A stretch of DNA of 15,418 nt, from positions 1 to 15,418 of the forward strand of contig JAPLGJ010000175.1 in the NCBI GenBank assembly GCA_026390215.1. Direction: 5' to 3'. A model generated the notes under the pieces. The model was not told the DNA's origin. It saw only the letters and a list, made by a program, of their open reading frames with translations, and did not search any database. The first letter of the stretch is position 1. Each line of letters starts with the position of its first letter. Shown here one piece after another: positions 5,283 through 12,736 of the stretch. A program made the position numbers and the translations under genes. This DNA comes from Caldisericota bacterium. GTDB lineage: Bacteria > Caldisericota > Caldisericia > Cryosericales > Cryosericaceae.

Positions 5283-6545
5283 TTATGAATTGTTCCTGAA
5301 GTAGCGAGCAGGGATTCCGAGTGAGAGACGATACTTGGCGACGGTTCGTCGACTGATGTGGATGCCCTGGTTTGCGAGGCGCCCCGCTATCTCCCGGTCG
5401 CTCATGGCTGTCGCGCCCTTGTCGGACTGGAGCAGCAGTGCGACTGCCTCTTTGGCCGGGGCCGCCGCGGTCTGCCACCGGTCCATCACCATCGAACGGA
5501 GTCTGAAAGTGCCACGAGGGGTCTTCACATATTTGCGGCGAAGTGCACGGACCATCACCGTTCGCGACATCCCGGTTGCCTGTATCAGACGCTCCACTGG
5601 GACACGCGACGGCCGGTCCGACTGGTTGGCGAGGTATGGAGCAAGCGAAGCGATGAGCGCGCCGCCCAGTTCGGCAAGCATCGTCGTGCGTTCCGCGATG
5701 GCATCGTTGATCCACCGGACTCTTGTAACCTCTGTGAGGACCTGCTTTCTCGCTTCAGGGTCCTTCCGGGCTGATGACACGGCGACGGGATCGATTGCGA
5801 GCCTCCAGGCAGGCCCGGGTGCCGAGCACACGAGGGCTCCAGTCAGCGCATCCTGCTCGATGACGATATCAGGCACGACGATACGTGGTTGTCCAGACGT
5901 CATGCGCTTCGCGGGTTCAGGATCCAGCACGGCCAGAATGCGCTGCAACGTGGCCGGATCATACGCTGCCCCGAGTTTTCTGAGACAGGCGCGAATGACG
6001 CCTGGAGACACAGAGCGCTGACGCGTACGAAGGAACCGTGCACACGCAGAAACCGGAAGCTCAGGGAGCACACTCGACATCTGCAGGGCAAAGGCGTGGG
6101 CGACGTCCGTGGCGCCCAGTCCGGCCGGCTCGAGGGCGCGCACGGCGGCCAATACCCGTCGAACCTCCGTGGTGCTGAAATCGATCGAGAAGGCGTACCG
6201 CGAAATCTGTCTCGTGAAGAAGCCATGTTCGTCCAGATCCGAGGCGACAAATCGTGCGCACTCGACCTGAGAATCGTCAATGAGATTCATGTCCAGGAGC
6301 TCGTCGACGATCATTTCGGCAGGAGTGGACTCTTCGGGGTCTGCAAAGCTATCGAGATCGCCGTTCCATGTGTCACCGGATAGTTCGGTCCGGGCATGCT
6401 TCTCCGCAAAGATGCTGCCGGCAGCAAACCGATCCATGAGAGTCCCGAAATCGCTCAGAGGCTGCTCGAGAACCAGACCACGGGTGGCCAGATAGGACTT
6501 CTGGCGAAGGCTCAGTTGTTGTCGCTGTTTCTGGCTACCGCGCAT
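5283..6545 (-). CDS. rpoN: RNA polymerase sigma-54 factor (divergent), 420 aa
   Basis: Sigma-54 directs polymerase to -24/-12 promoters and needs AAA+ activators. The N-terminus is glutamine-rich (SQKQRQQLSLRQKSYL), the activator-contacting region I. A long acidic stretch follows, then the core-binding domain with VRALEPAGLGATDV, LDPEPAKRM and PDIVIE. A helix-turn-helix (VERLIQATGMSRTVMVRAL, then KYVKTPRGTF) and the RpoN box RRTVAKYR (399-406) are at the C-terminus. The 420-residue length is a little short of the usual 440-480. The start at ATG 6545 overlaps the whiA stop by 11 bp and aligns with the family; the frame remains open to 6593 but that would overlap whiA more. It belongs to the rapZ-yvcK-whiA run. 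No clear -24/-12 site or bEBP activator gene is seen in the window. Confidence 0.93.
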   Translation of the reverse strand: MRGSQKQRQQLSLRQKSYLATRGLVLEQPLSDFGTLMDRFAAGSIFAEKHARTELSGDTWNGDLDSFADPEESTPAEMIVDELLDMNLIDDSQVECARFVASDLDEHGFFTRQISRYAFSIDFSTTEVRRVLAAVRALEPAGLGATDVAHAFALQMSSVLPELPVSACARFLRTRQRSVSPGVIRACLRKLGAAYDPATLQRILAVLDPEPAKRMTSGQPRIVVPDIVIEQDALTGALVCSAPGPAWRLAIDPVAVSSARKDPEARKQVLTEVTRVRWINDAIAERTTMLAELGGALIASLAPYLANQSDRPSRVPVERLIQATGMSRTVMVRALRRKYVKTPRGTFRLRSMVMDRWQTAAAPAKEAVALLLQSDKGATAMSDREIAGRLANQGIHISRRTVAKYRLSLGIPARYFRNNS

Positions 6546-7407
6546 TTCGAAGGACCTTGTCGATGTGATAGTGGATGGTGCTCTTGGAGACACGTCCGGG
6601 TATCTTGTCGGTGAGCTGTGACAGCGGAAGGTCGGGATACCTCAGTCGTGCCCGGACGACCTCGATCGTGCGCGGCGAGAGACAGGTACGGTCAGCCCGA
6701 TCGAAGGCCGCGCGCAGGACGTCGACAGCCATCGTCTCGCGCTGCAGATTTCCCAGCTCCGCATTGACGGATCGGTTGACCTGGTTGTCCATGTCTCTCT
6801 CCAACTGCAGTTCTTCCAGTGACACCAGCGAGTTTGATGCTCCCCAGGCGGCGAGGAGCGACATGATATCCTGGCGCGATTTGAGATAGGTGATCTCAGA
6901 GACGCGGCGGATCTGCGAGCCATGCGTCACACGGAGAGAAGTCAGCGAGCGTTCGACGAGCCGACGCCCGACAGACAGAGAGCAGCTGAACTCCAGATGG
7001 GTCCCTTGCACAGCGGCATACCCCGAGATGAGGAAGAAGCCTCTGGTGAATGCCGCCGCCGCGCGTTTCCCGCGTAGACGGCGCTCGAGTTGCGCGGGCT
7101 CCAGTGGAGACAGTCCCGAGAACAGTTGCTGCACCTGAACGGAAGTAAGGTCGACGTTGAAACTCAGCTTATGCCCAGCCCTCGAGAGGAGCGCCTGCCC
7201 GGGTTGCCAACTGGCGAGTGCGTGGGAGGACAGAGAAAGCACGTAGCGCATGATAAGTGGACTTTTTGAGGTAAAGGAGATCGACAGCGCTCCCCCGTGG
7301 TGGAGAACCAGGGAGCTTCCTCCATAGAGAGCTCCGGACAGTTCAAGCAGGGGGTCGGTTGAAGGCAGCCCTGCCAGTTCCTGTTTCAGGAACTCGATCG
7401 TCGCCAT
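6535..7407 (-). CDS. whiA: DNA-binding protein WhiA, 290 aa
   Basis: WhiA is a transcription factor with a degenerate LAGLIDADG homing-endonuclease fold at the N-terminus and a C-terminal helix-turn-helix. It controls sporulation septation in Streptomyces and cell division and nucleoid state in Bacillus. The N-terminal part includes ELSGALYGGSSL and, in the second repeat, FTRGFFLISGYAA, matching the family RGAFLxGGS element. VNRSVNAELGNLQRE (about 208-222) matches the conserved NR-VN-E--N linker. The C-terminal HTH contains LPLSQLTDKIPGRVSKSTIHYH. Length is typical (about 300). It starts 6 nt after the yvcK stop and overlaps rpoN. Placement directly after rapZ and yvcK is the conserved Gram-positive order and confirms the call. 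Confidence 0.93.
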   Translation of the reverse strand: MATIEFLKQELAGLPSTDPLLELSGALYGGSSLVLHHGGALSISFTSKSPLIMRYVLSLSSHALASWQPGQALLSRAGHKLSFNVDLTSVQVQQLFSGLSPLEPAQLERRLRGKRAAAAFTRGFFLISGYAAVQGTHLEFSCSLSVGRRLVERSLTSLRVTHGSQIRRVSEITYLKSRQDIMSLLAAWGASNSLVSLEELQLERDMDNQVNRSVNAELGNLQRETMAVDVLRAAFDRADRTCLSPRTIEVVRARLRYPDLPLSQLTDKIPGRVSKSTIHYHIDKVLRNAR

Positions 7408-7413
7408 TCGCTT

Positions 7414-8724
7414 CTAGAGCCCGAGGAGCGACCTCAGGACGATGCGGAGCTTTCCTGGATCGTGGCGAATGAGGCCATCGCCGGTTGAGCAGATATCGGC
7501 CTCGACGACCCTCGGATGCTGACTCCTTGGAAGGTCATTGGGGACGGGATTGACCCCGGCGGAAGCGTAGCGCCCAAGCGTCTCGGCAGGGACGGGGGTG
7601 CTGCTCAGGAGGATCATGTCGATACATGACCGTCCAAGGACTTCTTCAACCTTGTGAAGGTGCATTCCTACGGTGTAGCCCTCCGTTTCTCCCCGCTCAG
7701 TCATCGCGTTCACGACCAGCACCTTCGTGGCTGGAGAACGTACGATCGTGTCGGCGGTCGCCTCGATGGACAGCGGCGGTATCAGGCTTGTGAAGAGAGA
7801 ACCAGGGCCGATGATGATGTAATCCGCTTGAGACAGCGCTTCGAGTGCGGGGACGAAGGGCTTGGCATGAGGCGGCAGCACTTCGATGGTGTCGATGCTC
7901 TTGCCCTGCTGGGAGACTTGATCTTCGCCGTCGACCGTCGTACCGTCTGTGAAGTGTGCGCGCAGCGAGATGTTGTCCAGAGTCATCGGCAGAACCCGGC
8001 CGGGCAGCTGCATGAGTTCCGAGAGTTCCTGGACTGCATCGCCGAAATTCCCCTTGATGTCGCTCAGAGCGGCGATCATGAGATTCCCGACGTTGTGACC
8101 GCCGATTCCTTCCAGCTGCTCCGGGAAACGATAGGCGAGGAGGCGGGCACTGCGTGTCGACTCACCTGCCGTGGCGATGAGAGCGTTCCGAAAATCGCCC
8201 GGAGGCAGCATCCCGGTAGTCTCACGCAGGCGCCCGGTACTTCCCCCGCTATCTGCCATCGTGACAATTGTCGTGAGCTTGACGTTCTCCGTTCGGAGTG
8301 ATTCGATGATTGGCTTGATGCCGGTTCCCCCGCCGATGACGACGACACGGGGAAGGGACTCGGCCTTGCGATAGCGATAGATCGTCCGCGCGACAGACTC
8401 CCTCGGAACGGACCCGGTGATTGCAGCCAGCAGAGAACGGGATAGAAGAGCTGCCGCCAGAACCATGAGGCAAGCGGACACGATCACGGCGATGCCGCAC
8501 AGGACGCCGAAAACGGTGGAGACTGCTCCCGAAGGGAGGAAGCGGCGCAGTACCTGCTGAACGGCCGGCCGGAGGTTCATCAGCCAGGACGTGCCCGGCG
8601 TCTGAAGCAATCCGAGGATGGCGACCACGAGAAGCGCTGTCCCGGCGGCAAACAGCAAGAGGTATCTCTTGACGCGAATGCCGGGAACGAGCCAGTACAA
8701 CAGTGTCTGTCTGTGCCCCTTCAC
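7414..8724 (-). CDS. yvcK: YvcK/CofD-like gluconeogenesis factor with N-terminal membrane segments, 436 aa
   Basis: YvcK binds UDP-GlcNAc-type sugars and is needed in Bacillus for growth on gluconeogenic carbon and for normal wall synthesis. The CofD-like fold is shown by VVIGGGTGIKPI, ADSGGSTGRLR, PPGDFRNAL, GHNVGNLMIAAL and GPGSLFTSLIPPL. Classic YvcK is about 317 residues. This one has about 130 extra at the N-terminus with a hydrophobic helix at about 20-41 and a longer hydrophobic region at about 66-100, so it is probably membrane-anchored, as in some clostridial and thermophile versions. The chosen start is GTG 8724, which overlaps the rapZ TGA as GTGA; no good Shine-Dalgarno is seen, so coupled translation is likely. 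The frame continues upstream to 8829 inside rapZ, but that part has no homology that I recognise. Confidence 0.93.
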   Translation of the reverse strand: MKGHRQTLLYWLVPGIRVKRYLLLFAAGTALLVVAILGLLQTPGTSWLMNLRPAVQQVLRRFLPSGAVSTVFGVLCGIAVIVSACLMVLAAALLSRSLLAAITGSVPRESVARTIYRYRKAESLPRVVVIGGGTGIKPIIESLRTENVKLTTIVTMADSGGSTGRLRETTGMLPPGDFRNALIATAGESTRSARLLAYRFPEQLEGIGGHNVGNLMIAALSDIKGNFGDAVQELSELMQLPGRVLPMTLDNISLRAHFTDGTTVDGEDQVSQQGKSIDTIEVLPPHAKPFVPALEALSQADYIIIGPGSLFTSLIPPLSIEATADTIVRSPATKVLVVNAMTERGETEGYTVGMHLHKVEEVLGRSCIDMILLSSTPVPAETLGRYASAGVNPVPNDLPRSQHPRVVEADICSTGDGLIRHDPGKLRIVLRSLLGL

Positions 8725-9590
8725 TTCTGGAGGTCCCGATGGAATACGTGTACTGCTTTCGCCCGTGGCTTGAGGTGGTGGTAAAGCATGTTCGCAATGA
8801 CGACAGAGCGGTGTCTGCCACCTGTGCATCCGATGCCGACCGTAAGGTAGCTCTTTCCCTCTTCCTGGTAGCGCGGGAGCACGAAGTCGATGAAGTCGGC
8901 CAGGCGAGCAAAGAACTGCCTGGCGTAGGGCTCGCGAAGGACGTAGAGAATGACTCCCTTGTCGAAGCCGGTGCGATGGGCGAGGTGTTCGTCGTAGTAA
9001 GGGTTGGGCAGGAAGCGCACGTCGAACAGAAGATCCAGGTCGATTGGTAGACCGTTCTTGTAGCCGAAGGAGACGATATTGACGGTGAGAGACTGTGATT
9101 GCCGTGATCCGATAATCGCTTCGCGCACCCGGTCCTTCAGTTCTCCCACGGTAAGGTCGGTGGTGTCAATGATGACACTCGCCAGCTCACGCACCTCTGC
9201 AAGCAGTTCCCTTTCGTTCCTGATACTCTCTGAGACCGTGCTTCCAGGAAGTGGATGGCGCCTTCGTGTCTCGGAGAAGCGGTTCACCAGAACTCGGGAT
9301 GATGCTTCCAGGAAGATGACACGAGGATGGACATCGCGCGCTCCGAGACGCTGGAGCATGGAATGAAACTGTGTCTTGAAACCTGAACTGCGCACATCAA
9401 GGGCCACCGCTATCTTGCTGATTCTGCCGTCGGTTTGCGAGGCGAGGTCCAGAAACTGGCTCATGAGAGAGATTGGGAGATTGTCCATGGCGTAGTACCC
9501 AAGATCTTCAAGGTATCCCATGGTCTTCGTCTTGCCAGCACCACTCAGGCCGGTCACAATGACAAGGTCCAGACTAGAGACTACTCCCAC
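8721..9590 (-). CDS. rapZ: RNase adapter / nucleotide-binding protein RapZ, 289 aa
   Basis: RapZ (YvcJ) is a P-loop protein. In E. coli it guides RNase E to the GlmZ small RNA and so adjusts glucosamine-6-phosphate synthase; in Gram-positives its role is less clear but links to envelope precursors. The Walker A motif is GLSGAGKT (14-21), followed by the conserved MGYLEDLGYYAMDNLP. DTTDL and DVRFLPNPYY mark the middle, and GCTGGRHRSV (254-263) the C-terminal domain. The start is GTG 9590 with GGGAGG 5 nt upstream, giving the usual length; an in-frame start at 9632 would add 14 residues without ribosome site. The gene follows tRNA-Ser by 58 nt and overlaps yvcK. Confidence 0.95.
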   Translation of the reverse strand: MGVVSSLDLVIVTGLSGAGKTKTMGYLEDLGYYAMDNLPISLMSQFLDLASQTDGRISKIAVALDVRSSGFKTQFHSMLQRLGARDVHPRVIFLEASSRVLVNRFSETRRRHPLPGSTVSESIRNERELLAEVRELASVIIDTTDLTVGELKDRVREAIIGSRQSQSLTVNIVSFGYKNGLPIDLDLLFDVRFLPNPYYDEHLAHRTGFDKGVILYVLREPYARQFFARLADFIDFVLPRYQEEGKSYLTVGIGCTGGRHRSVVIANMLYHHLKPRAKAVHVFHRDLQK

Positions 9591-9648
9591 GCACGCCTCC
9601 CGTTTGTATCGTTGATATGTCCGACAGGGCACTTCTGGGCAACTACCG

Positions 9649-9736
9649 TGGCGGAGGGGAGAGGGTTTGAACCTCCGAAGGCGTTAACCTTGCCGCATTT
9701 CAAGTGCGGTGCCATCAACCGCTCGGCCACCCCTCC
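9649..9736 (-). tRNA. tRNA-Ser (anticodon UGA)
   Basis: This class II tRNA of 88 nt has acceptor GGAGGGG/CCCCTCC, discriminator G and an encoded CCA (9649-9651). The anticodon arm is CCGCA-CTTGAAA-TGCGG with anticodon TGA, followed by a long variable arm. It lies between serS, which encodes its own charging enzyme, and rapZ, with no terminator before rapZ. The tRNA and rapZ mRNA may share a transcript. Confidence 0.97.
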
Positions 9737-9749
9737 ACGCTCTGAAACA

Positions 9750-9777
9750 AGTCTACAGAACAATCCCCGGTTGTCAA
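9750..9777 (-). promoter_or_regulatory. Promoter of tRNA-Ser (and probably rapZ operon)
   Basis: On the minus strand a perfect TTGACA (9777-9772) and TAGACT (9755-9750) are 16 bp apart. Transcription would begin near 9743, about 7 nt before the mature tRNA. One arm of the inverted repeat at 9762-9808 lies in the spacer and touches the -35 box. Confidence 0.6.
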
Positions 9778-9808
9778 AACGAGTCAGAGGGCTCGCCAAC
9801 CGGGGATT
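9762..9808 (-). terminator. 12-bp perfect inverted repeat after serS, overlapping the tRNA-Ser promoter
   Basis: AATCCCCGGTTG (9762-9773) and CAACCGGGGATT (9797-9808) are perfect complements, with a 23-nt loop that holds an inner CGAG/CTCG pair. It starts about 20 nt after the serS stop. On the minus strand the stem is followed by GTTCTGTAGACTTGTTT, moderately T-rich, so it may end the serS transcript. Its distal arm falls inside the tRNA-Ser promoter spacer, so a protein-binding operator is another possibility. Confidence 0.45.
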
Positions 9809-9827
9809 TCGTGCGGTGCGGTCTTCG

Positions 9828-11096
9828 TCAGCGGATAACGTCTGTTCCCATATATGGAAGCAAGGCGTCCGGCACTCTCACGCTGCCGTCCTCCTGCTGG
9901 TAGTTCTCGAGAATCGCAGCCATCGTTCTGCCCACCGCGAGCCCAGAGCCGTTGAGGGTGTGGACGAATGCGATCTTGCCATCCCTGGTACGGTACCGGA
10001 TGTTTGCCCTGCGCGCCTGGAAGTCTTCGAAGTTGCTGCAGGAGCTTATCTCGACGTATCGATCCTGGCCAGGCATCCAGACCTCGGGGTCGAACTTCAT
10101 TGCCGCCGCGAAGCCAAGGTCGCCGGTGCACATCTCGCTGCGATGATATGGAAGGTCCAGCTTCTTCAGAATGCCCTCGGCGTTCTCGATGAGCAGATCC
10201 AGCTCATGATATGAGTCTTCCGGCTTGACGAACTTGACCATCTCGACTTTGTTGAACTGGTGAACGCGGATGATGCCTCGAGTGTCCTTGCCTGCCGCAC
10301 CGGCCTCCTTTCGGAAACACGCGGTGTAGGCGACGTACTTGATGGGCAGGTCCTCTTCACGGACGATTTCATCCCTGAGCAGATTGGTCACTGGAACCTC
10401 GGCCGTCGGGTCGAGGAACAGGTCGTCGGTGTCTGTGTGGTAAAGGTCGTCCGCGAACTTCGGCAGTTGTCCCGTCCCTGTCATCGACTCCCGATTGACC
10501 AGATAGGGCGGCAGGATCTCCGTATAGCCCTCTTGCTGGACGTGTACGTCGATCATCCATGAGATGAGAGACCTCTCGAGTCTTGCCCCCAGCCCCTTGA
10601 GAACATAGAAGCGCGATCCGGAAATCTTTGCGCCCGCAGCGAAATCGATGATGCCCAGAGATTCCCCAATCTCCCAGTGGGGTCTCGGAACAAATGTGAA
10701 GGTTGGCTTCTCATGCCACGTCAACACGATTGTGTTCTCTTTGTCGCTTTTGCCGACAGGGACGGACGCTTGAGGCAGGTTCGGGATGCAGAGCAGCAGG
10801 GTTCGAAGGCGCGCATCGACCACCTTCACCCGGTCATCCAGTTCTGCGATGTGCGAGCCGACGTCTTTCATCTCGGCGATGGCGGCCGAAGCATCCAGGC
10901 TGGAACGCTTGAGTGTGGCGATCTGCTCGCTGGCTTCGTTGCGGAGGTGCTTGAGTTCGTCCACCTTCTGGAGCAGGTCTCTCCTCTCCCGGTCGACCTC
11001 AAGGATCTCGTCGACCATCTCCGGCCCTTCGTTCTTTGCTGCTATCCCGGCCTTCACGAGGTCAGGGTGCTGACGAATCAGTTCCAGACTCAGCAT
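9828..11096 (-). CDS. serS: Seryl-tRNA synthetase, 422 aa
   Basis: SerRS attaches serine to tRNA-Ser in the cytoplasm. The N-terminal 100 residues form the charged coiled-coil arm that grips the tRNA variable arm. The class II core follows: DPTAEVPV (serine site), motif 2 with FRKEAGAAGKDTRGI and HQFNKVE, and motif 3 with GSGLAVGRTMAAILEN. Length is normal. Two ATG codons lie six bases apart. The one at 11096 is preferred because GGAGGAG stands 6 nt before it, while for 11102 the same site would be too close; MLSLELIRQHP is also the usual N-terminus. A promoter-like sequence lies upstream and the cognate tRNA-Ser gene lies 91 nt downstream. Confidence 0.97.
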   Translation of the reverse strand: MLSLELIRQHPDLVKAGIAAKNEGPEMVDEILEVDRERRDLLQKVDELKHLRNEASEQIATLKRSSLDASAAIAEMKDVGSHIAELDDRVKVVDARLRTLLLCIPNLPQASVPVGKSDKENTIVLTWHEKPTFTFVPRPHWEIGESLGIIDFAAGAKISGSRFYVLKGLGARLERSLISWMIDVHVQQEGYTEILPPYLVNRESMTGTGQLPKFADDLYHTDTDDLFLDPTAEVPVTNLLRDEIVREEDLPIKYVAYTACFRKEAGAAGKDTRGIIRVHQFNKVEMVKFVKPEDSYHELDLLIENAEGILKKLDLPYHRSEMCTGDLGFAAAMKFDPEVWMPGQDRYVEISSCSNFEDFQARRANIRYRTRDGKIAFVHTLNGSGLAVGRTMAAILENYQQEDGSVRVPDALLPYMGTDVIR

Positions 11097-11133
11097 TGGC
11101 ATCTCCTCCCAACAGCTAATGTTGCCACGTTGA

Positions 11134-11161
11134 ATTCTACTGTCTGGCAGCCAAAAAGCAA
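11134..11161 (-). promoter_or_regulatory. Candidate serS promoter
   Basis: On the minus strand TTGCTT (11161-11156) and TAGAAT (11139-11134) are 16 bp apart. The -10 box matches consensus in 5 of 6 positions. It lies about 40 bp before the serS start, in the gap after threonine synthase. No T-box elements are visible between the two genes. Confidence 0.45.
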
Positions 11162-11228
11162 CGTAGCGATCTGTCGAGGTGATTCATGACAGGCCCGGCG
11201 GTGTCCCAGGCACAGAAAACACAGAAGA

Positions 11229-12470
11229 TCAGAACCCGTCTGCAATCGCCCGTTCTACTGCATCGATAAGCGGCGGTATCGTCATGCTGACACCCTTCAC
11301 CCTGAGTGCGTTTTGAACATCCTTCAGCCCGTTCCCGGTGATGAGGACAACGATGCGGTCCCCCCGGTGCAGGTCGCTACTGTCAGCCAGCTTGCGCAGT
11401 GCCGCCACGGAGGCCGCCGCAGCCGGTTCAGCGAAGATACCCTCGTTCCTGCCCAGGAACCCTATGGCGTCGATGATCTCGTCATCTGAGACAGTGACGG
11501 CCAAACCGCCGCTGGACCTGATGTCGCGCACGGCCATGAGATGGTTGCGCGGAATGCCCGCGACGATGCTGTCGGCGCACGATGCCGGGTTCTCGAGGTA
11601 GGCGACCGGTTCGCCGGAAATCACCGCGCGTGCGATCGGAGCACAACCTTCAGCCTGGACTGCTATGAGTTGGGGCGTGTGGTCGATGAGTCCGAGGGTC
11701 AACAGGTCGCGGAATCCCTTTGCGACACCGGAGACGATACAGCCATCCCCAGCCGGGACGATCACCTTGTCCGGTGCTTCGAAGCACAGCTGTTCGGCGA
11801 CCTCGAGGGCGACGGTCTTCTTACCCTCAACCATGAACGGGTTGAAGGCCGTATTTCTGTTGTACCAGCCAAATCGCTCCGTCGCGTCCATACACAGGTC
11901 GAATGCCTGGTCGTAGTTGCCGTCGACGAGAAACAGATGGCTGCCGAAGACTCGCAGCTGTGCTATCTTTCCCGCAGGCGCGGATGCGGGGGCAAAGATG
12001 TATGCAGTGAATCCTGCATTCGCTGCAAGCCCTGCCAGGCTGGAACCTGCATTGCCTGTCGTTGCCGCTGTGATAACGCGTTCGCCGAGTTCGGCCGCCT
12101 TGGCGATGGCGATGGCGGAAGCCCTGTCTTTCAGTGAAGCAGTTGGATTGTGCCCATCGTCTTTGAACCACACATGGTCCAGTCCGAGTTGAGGACCGAC
12201 ACGTTGGCTCCCATACAGCGGCGTCCATCCAATCTGGAGTGTCAGCGATGGCGGACGCTTTTCGACGGGCAAGAGCGCGAGATATCGCCACATCGAGAGG
12301 TCACGGTCATCCTCCAGCTGTTCCCTGGTGAGGACCGTTCGGACCCGATCATAGTCGTACAGGACTTCGAGAATCCCATCGTTGCCGCACTTGAGACAGA
12401 CGTAGCGAGTGTCTGAAGGGTCATACTCGGTTCCGCATTTCATGCATTTCAGCCGAAGAACTGAAGACAT
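11229..12470 (-). CDS. thrC: Threonine synthase, 413 aa
   Basis: This PLP enzyme converts O-phosphohomoserine to threonine and phosphate, the last step of threonine synthesis. The N-terminus carries a zinc-ribbon-like pair, C9-x2-C12 and C25-x2-C28, seen in many bacterial and archaeal threonine synthases. The PLP lysine is K114 in NPTASLKDRAS. TTGNAGSS binds the cofactor and GDGCIVSGVAKGF the phosphate. SLLxxAG-like core elements and the C-terminal ITGNGLKD match the fold II family. The ATG at 12470 follows AAGGAGG by 4 nt. It is preceded by a strong hairpin and about 265 bp of non-coding DNA. No hom or thrB gene is in the window. Related fold II enzymes such as threonine dehydratase lack the ribbon, so the call is firm. 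Confidence 0.93.
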   Translation of the reverse strand: MSSVLRLKCMKCGTEYDPSDTRYVCLKCGNDGILEVLYDYDRVRTVLTREQLEDDRDLSMWRYLALLPVEKRPPSLTLQIGWTPLYGSQRVGPQLGLDHVWFKDDGHNPTASLKDRASAIAIAKAAELGERVITAATTGNAGSSLAGLAANAGFTAYIFAPASAPAGKIAQLRVFGSHLFLVDGNYDQAFDLCMDATERFGWYNRNTAFNPFMVEGKKTVALEVAEQLCFEAPDKVIVPAGDGCIVSGVAKGFRDLLTLGLIDHTPQLIAVQAEGCAPIARAVISGEPVAYLENPASCADSIVAGIPRNHLMAVRDIRSSGGLAVTVSDDEIIDAIGFLGRNEGIFAEPAAAASVAALRKLADSSDLHRGDRIVVLITGNGLKDVQNALRVKGVSMTIPPLIDAVERAIADGF

Positions 12471-12736
12471 CGTTCCTCCTTAACAGAAAGGCGGGAGAGG
12501 TTTCTGCCTCACCCGCCCATGTCATTCGTTGCCGCTGTGGCTGGCCTATCATCGATGGATATTCAATCCGGGATCGTACTTCTGTGTCCTTTACCTTCCG
12601 CTTTGCGGGTTCTTCCTTGCTGCCTGAGTCTTTCTCGGGACACGGTTGGTAAGAAACCGCTCTTCAAGGCCCGGCAAAGAGTTGTGGTGCAAACACCCAT
12701 GCCATGGTGCCCAACACATCTTGGAGCCAGGGCAGA
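12471..12736. other. Intergenic region between carbamoyltransferase and thrC
   Basis: About 265 bp separate the carbamoyltransferase stop from the thrC start. Besides the hairpin at 12490-12517 I see no convincing gene, promoter pair, riboswitch or insertion-sequence end. T-box landmarks were looked for and not found. Base composition changes across this stretch. Confidence 0.5.
12484..12517 (-). terminator. Strong hairpin just upstream of the thrC ribosome site
   Basis: GGCGGG-A-GAGG (12490-12500) pairs with CCTC-A-CCCGCC (12507-12517), a 10-bp stem with one A-A mismatch and a 6-nt loop. On the minus strand it is followed by TTTCTGTT and then at once by AAGGAGG of thrC. It may end the upstream carbamoyltransferase transcript or act as an attenuator of thrC. 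The loop CAGAAA is complementary to the following TTTCTG, so an alternative pairing exists. Confidence 0.45.

Noticed and set aside
5335..6021. Long plus-strand open frame of 228 codons opposite rpoN
   Set aside because: It is antisense to a clearly conserved rpoN, has no recognisable domain, and arises easily in GC-rich DNA.
7654..8301. Plus-strand open frame of 215 codons opposite yvcK
   Set aside because: Antisense shadow of conserved YvcK motifs; no ribosome site or family features.
11097..11228. T-box riboswitch upstream of serS
   Set aside because: The gap is only about 130 bp and no T-box core or specifier hairpin was found; a simple promoter explains it better.
12520..12736. T-box or amino-acid riboswitch upstream of thrC
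   Set aside because: None of the conserved T-box or lysine/SAM riboswitch core sequences can be recognised; only the terminal hairpin is notable.
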